Source: JBBDYH01 sp040901795
GTDB lineage: Bacteria; Planctomycetota; Planctomycetia; Pirellulales; JALHPA01
DNA: 7,225 nucleotides
Direction of reading: 5' to 3'
Assembly: GCA_040901795.1 (NCBI GenBank)
Contig: JBBDYH010000024.1
Span: 1-7,225 of the forward strand
Shown here: piece after piece, positions 5,514 through 7,225 of the stretch
Layout: each line of letters begins with the position of its first letter
How positions within the stretch are numbered: the stretch's first letter is position 1
The notes under the pieces: model-generated
Told to the model about the DNA's origin: nothing
The model's database searches: none
The model's input: only the letters and a program-made list of their open reading frames with translations
Position numbers and translations under genes: made by a program

Positions 5514-6410
5514 ATGCGGTCCTGCGTCATTTTCAACCCGATCGCGGGCCGGCGGCGCTCACGGCGGCGGTTGGCGCGGTTCCGCGAACGGTGGAATGCT
5601 CGTGCGGAGTTTTGGCCGACGGAATATCGTGGACATGCCACCGAGCTGGCGCGGATGGCTTGCGAGCAAGGTTTTACAACGGTGGTTGCCGCCGGAGGAG
5701 ATGGAACTGCTCACGAGGTCGCCAACGGGATTTTGAGCGCCGCTGTGGATCAGGTGACTCTTGCGGTTGTGCCGATCGGATCGGCGAACGATTACGCCTA
5801 CTCGCTGGCGCGGCAGTTCGGAGTTTCGCGGCTGGACGACGAATCGCACGCAAAAGTCGATATTGGATTCGCCACTACGCCAGGCGGGTTCGAAACGTAC
5901 TTTGTCGAGAGCCTTGGTCTGGGGCTGAGCGCTCAGGTGACGCTTGAATCGCAGCGGATCTCCAGGCTCCAGGGCAAAGCGCTGTACGCTCTGGCGGCCT
6001 ATCGCGCGGTTCGGAGTTACCGATCCAGCGAATTGACGGTTCAATACGATGATGAGCCGCCGTGGACCGCGCGGACTTTGATGTTAAGCGCCATGATCGG
6101 CAACCGCGAGGGAAGTTTTTTATTGGCCCCGCACGCGGAACTCGATGATGGTCAATTTGACGTGGTCTCGGCTGGGGTGATGGGGCGCTGGCGAGTGCTC
6201 GGCATGCTGCCGCGCCTCGCGCTGTTCGGTTTACCGGCGCGCCACCCGCAGATTGCGCTGCGCCGCTGCCGGACACTGCAGGTGCATTCGGCCGCGCCAT
6301 TGGCGGCTCATACCGATGGCGAGATGTTCTGCACGCCTGCCGAAGGGATCCAGGATCTGACGATTCGCCTGTTGCCGGCGCGATTACGCGTCAAGGTCTG
6401 TCGACCGTGA
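5514..6410 (+). CDS. Diacylglycerol kinase family lipid kinase (DAGK_cat, YegS/DgkB-like)
   Basis: 298 residues, normal for the family. The start at 5514 is chosen because the conserved N-terminal strand CVIFNPIAGRRR follows at once; the upstream in-frame ATG at 5409 would add 35 low-complexity residues overlapping the Uma2 gene. Motifs seen in order: NP-AG (8-12), the nucleotide-binding AAGGDGTAHEVANGIL (59-74), PIGSANDYAYSLAR (87-100, a variant of the usual GTGNDFAR), VESLGLGLSAQV, DDGQFDVVSAGVM (211-223) and the late TDGE (267-270). Such enzymes phosphorylate diacylglycerol or related lipids with ATP at the inner face of the membrane, recycling lipid or making phospholipid precursors. The exact lipid cannot be told from sequence. 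No clear ribosome site is seen. It converges with a fatty acid hydroxylase superfamily gene, a loose lipid theme only. Confidence 0.92.
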   Translation: MRSCVIFNPIAGRRRSRRRLARFRERWNARAEFWPTEYRGHATELARMACEQGFTTVVAAGGDGTAHEVANGILSAAVDQVTLAVVPIGSANDYAYSLARQFGVSRLDDESHAKVDIGFATTPGGFETYFVESLGLGLSAQVTLESQRISRLQGKALYALAAYRAVRSYRSSELTVQYDDEPPWTARTLMLSAMIGNREGSFLLAPHAELDDGQFDVVSAGVMGRWRVLGMLPRLALFGLPARHPQIALRRCRTLQVHSAAPLAAHTDGEMFCTPAEGIQDLTIRLLPARLRVKVCRP

Positions 6411-6459
6411 CGTTCCACTGAGTAGGTCGCACAGTCGAATCGCCCGAGTTTGGGCATGC

Positions 6460-6479
6460 CTGAATTCTGGCGAATTCAG
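6460..6479. repeat. Perfect inverted repeat between convergent genes
   Basis: CTGAATTC (6460-6467) and GAATTCAG (6472-6479) form a perfect 8-bp stem with a TGGC loop. It lies 49 bp after the lipid kinase stop and covers the stop codon of the opposing desaturase gene (6476-6478). The position suggests a bidirectional transcript end, but the stem is AT-rich at its core and no T-run follows on either strand, so a classical intrinsic terminator is not supported. Confidence 0.5.
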
Positions 6480-7225
6480 CTACAGTCATTCTGCTTTTCG
6501 GCTTTGCTGCGTCGCCGTCGAAAGGGATACAGGAACTGCCGCGGCCATCCTTTGGGTACGTCGCTTCCCTGGCAAAGCCCGTACGCGTTTGGCCAACGGT
6601 CGGGCAGGTAGTAGGTGCCAAAGAGCCAGTCCCAGAGCGGCGTGTGGACTGAGAAGTTCTTGTCGACCGCTTCCGGCTCCGCACTGTGATGCCAGTGGTG
6701 GAAACTCGGCGTCGCCAATACGCGCCGGATGGGGCGCAACTCCCAACGCACATTCGCATGAATAAACGTTGCCTGGATCACGACCAGCACGACGTAGGCA
6801 AACAGCGCCGCCTGGGAGAATCCCAGGATGTAAATCGGTATGTACGTCGCCCCGCGAGTGACGATGGCGTCGACCAGGTGCAGACGCGATCCGGCGAGCC
6901 AGTCCATGCTCGTCGCCGAGTGATGAACTGCGTGAAATCGCCATAGCCAGGGAACGACATGGAACGCACGGTGCACCCAGTATTGCGTCAAGTCCGCCAC
7001 GAGCAGCACGCCGGCAAGCTGGACCAGAAACGGCCAGCCGGACACCCACGACACAAGACCGGGATGGCGCGCCCAGTCGAACAGGACCATGGCGGGCATC
7101 AGCGTGAGCAAGCTCGTAAACTGGATCAGCAAGGTGTTGAAGAAGAAGTACGTCAAGTCGGTGCGCCATTCGTCGCGAAAGACACCTTGCTCAGGATGCT
7201 TCGCAAACGCGCGCTCCAAGGGGAC
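6476..7225 (-). CDS. Sterol desaturase / fatty acid hydroxylase superfamily protein (partial, N-terminus off window)
   Basis: About 249 codons are visible; the frame runs open to the right edge (VPLERAFAKHPEQ), so the true start lies outside and the TTG at 7219 is unlikely to be it. This is a membrane di-iron oxygenase family: hydrophobic segments at ~24-48, 62-78 and 126-152 (counted from 7219) surround the histidine clusters. These are HRAFH (83-87), HAVHH (96-100), an isolated H154 in FIHAN, and HHWHH (174-178). All clusters needed for the di-iron site are intact. Substrates in the family range from sterols to fatty acyl chains, sphingoid bases and alkylglycerols; the substrate here is unknown. 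The C-terminus is very basic (RRRRSKAEKQ). It converges with the lipid kinase gene across 65 bp. Confidence 0.92.
   Translation of the reverse strand, partial: VPLERAFAKHPEQGVFRDEWRTDLTYFFFNTLLIQFTSLLTLMPAMVLFDWARHPGLVSWVSGWPFLVQLAGVLLVADLTQYWVHRAFHVVPWLWRFHAVHHSATSMDWLAGSRLHLVDAIVTRGATYIPIYILGFSQAALFAYVVLVVIQATFIHANVRWELRPIRRVLATPSFHHWHHSAEPEAVDKNFSVHTPLWDWLFGTYYLPDRWPNAYGLCQGSDVPKGWPRQFLYPFRRRRSKAEKQNDCS

Noticed and set aside
6453..6460. GGCATGCC palindrome as a terminator stem
   Set aside because: An 8-bp self-palindrome leaves no loop and has no T-tract; it is not distinguishable from chance.
6391..6759. Minus-strand 122-codon frame within the desaturase gene
   Set aside because: It overlaps the desaturase reading frame containing HHWHH; its Arg/Thr/Ser-rich translation is a frame shadow.

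Overview
The window most likely comes from a planctomycete (Pirellulales/Gemmatales-like). The main evidence is a DUF1559 protein with a type IV prepilin N-terminus and the C-terminal H-X9-DG motif, a hallmark expanded family of that phylum. Supporting signs are a short carboxypeptidase-regulatory-like lipoprotein and a Uma2-family protein. Base composition is moderately GC-rich. No rRNA, tRNA or CRISPR array was found.

Positions 1-4354 hold six genes, all on the minus strand and read from right to left: DUF1559 pilin-like protein, lipoprotein, PepSY-TM membrane protein, TPR protein, a 66-residue membrane protein, and an iron(III) ABC-transporter substrate-binding protein of FutA type that runs off the left edge. 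Four of the five junctions are extremely tight: a 3-nt gap, an ATGA overlap, a 9-nt gap and another ATGA overlap. The set is therefore almost certainly one operon. The only real gap (97 nt, after DUF1559) carries a two-hairpin repeat.

Positions 4355-4664 form a divergent control region. Facing the operon is hemP (58 residues), with a good sigma70-type promoter (TTGACA-17-TAGATT) whose spacer is filled by a Fur-box-like 7-1-7 palindrome. The likely reading is a Fur-controlled iron/heme locus. It combines HemP, a periplasmic Fe(III)-binding protein and a four-histidine PepSY-TM protein (possible reductase) with surface or envelope proteins of unassigned role: the pilin-like protein, the lipoprotein and a cysteine-rich TPR protein. 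This assembly is the most interesting content of the window.

Positions 4891-7225 look unrelated to iron. They hold a Uma2-family protein (minus), a diacylglycerol-kinase-family lipid kinase (plus) starting 38 bp away head-to-head, and a sterol desaturase/fatty acid hydroxylase superfamily protein (minus) that is cut by the right edge. The last two meet tail-to-tail over a perfect inverted repeat.
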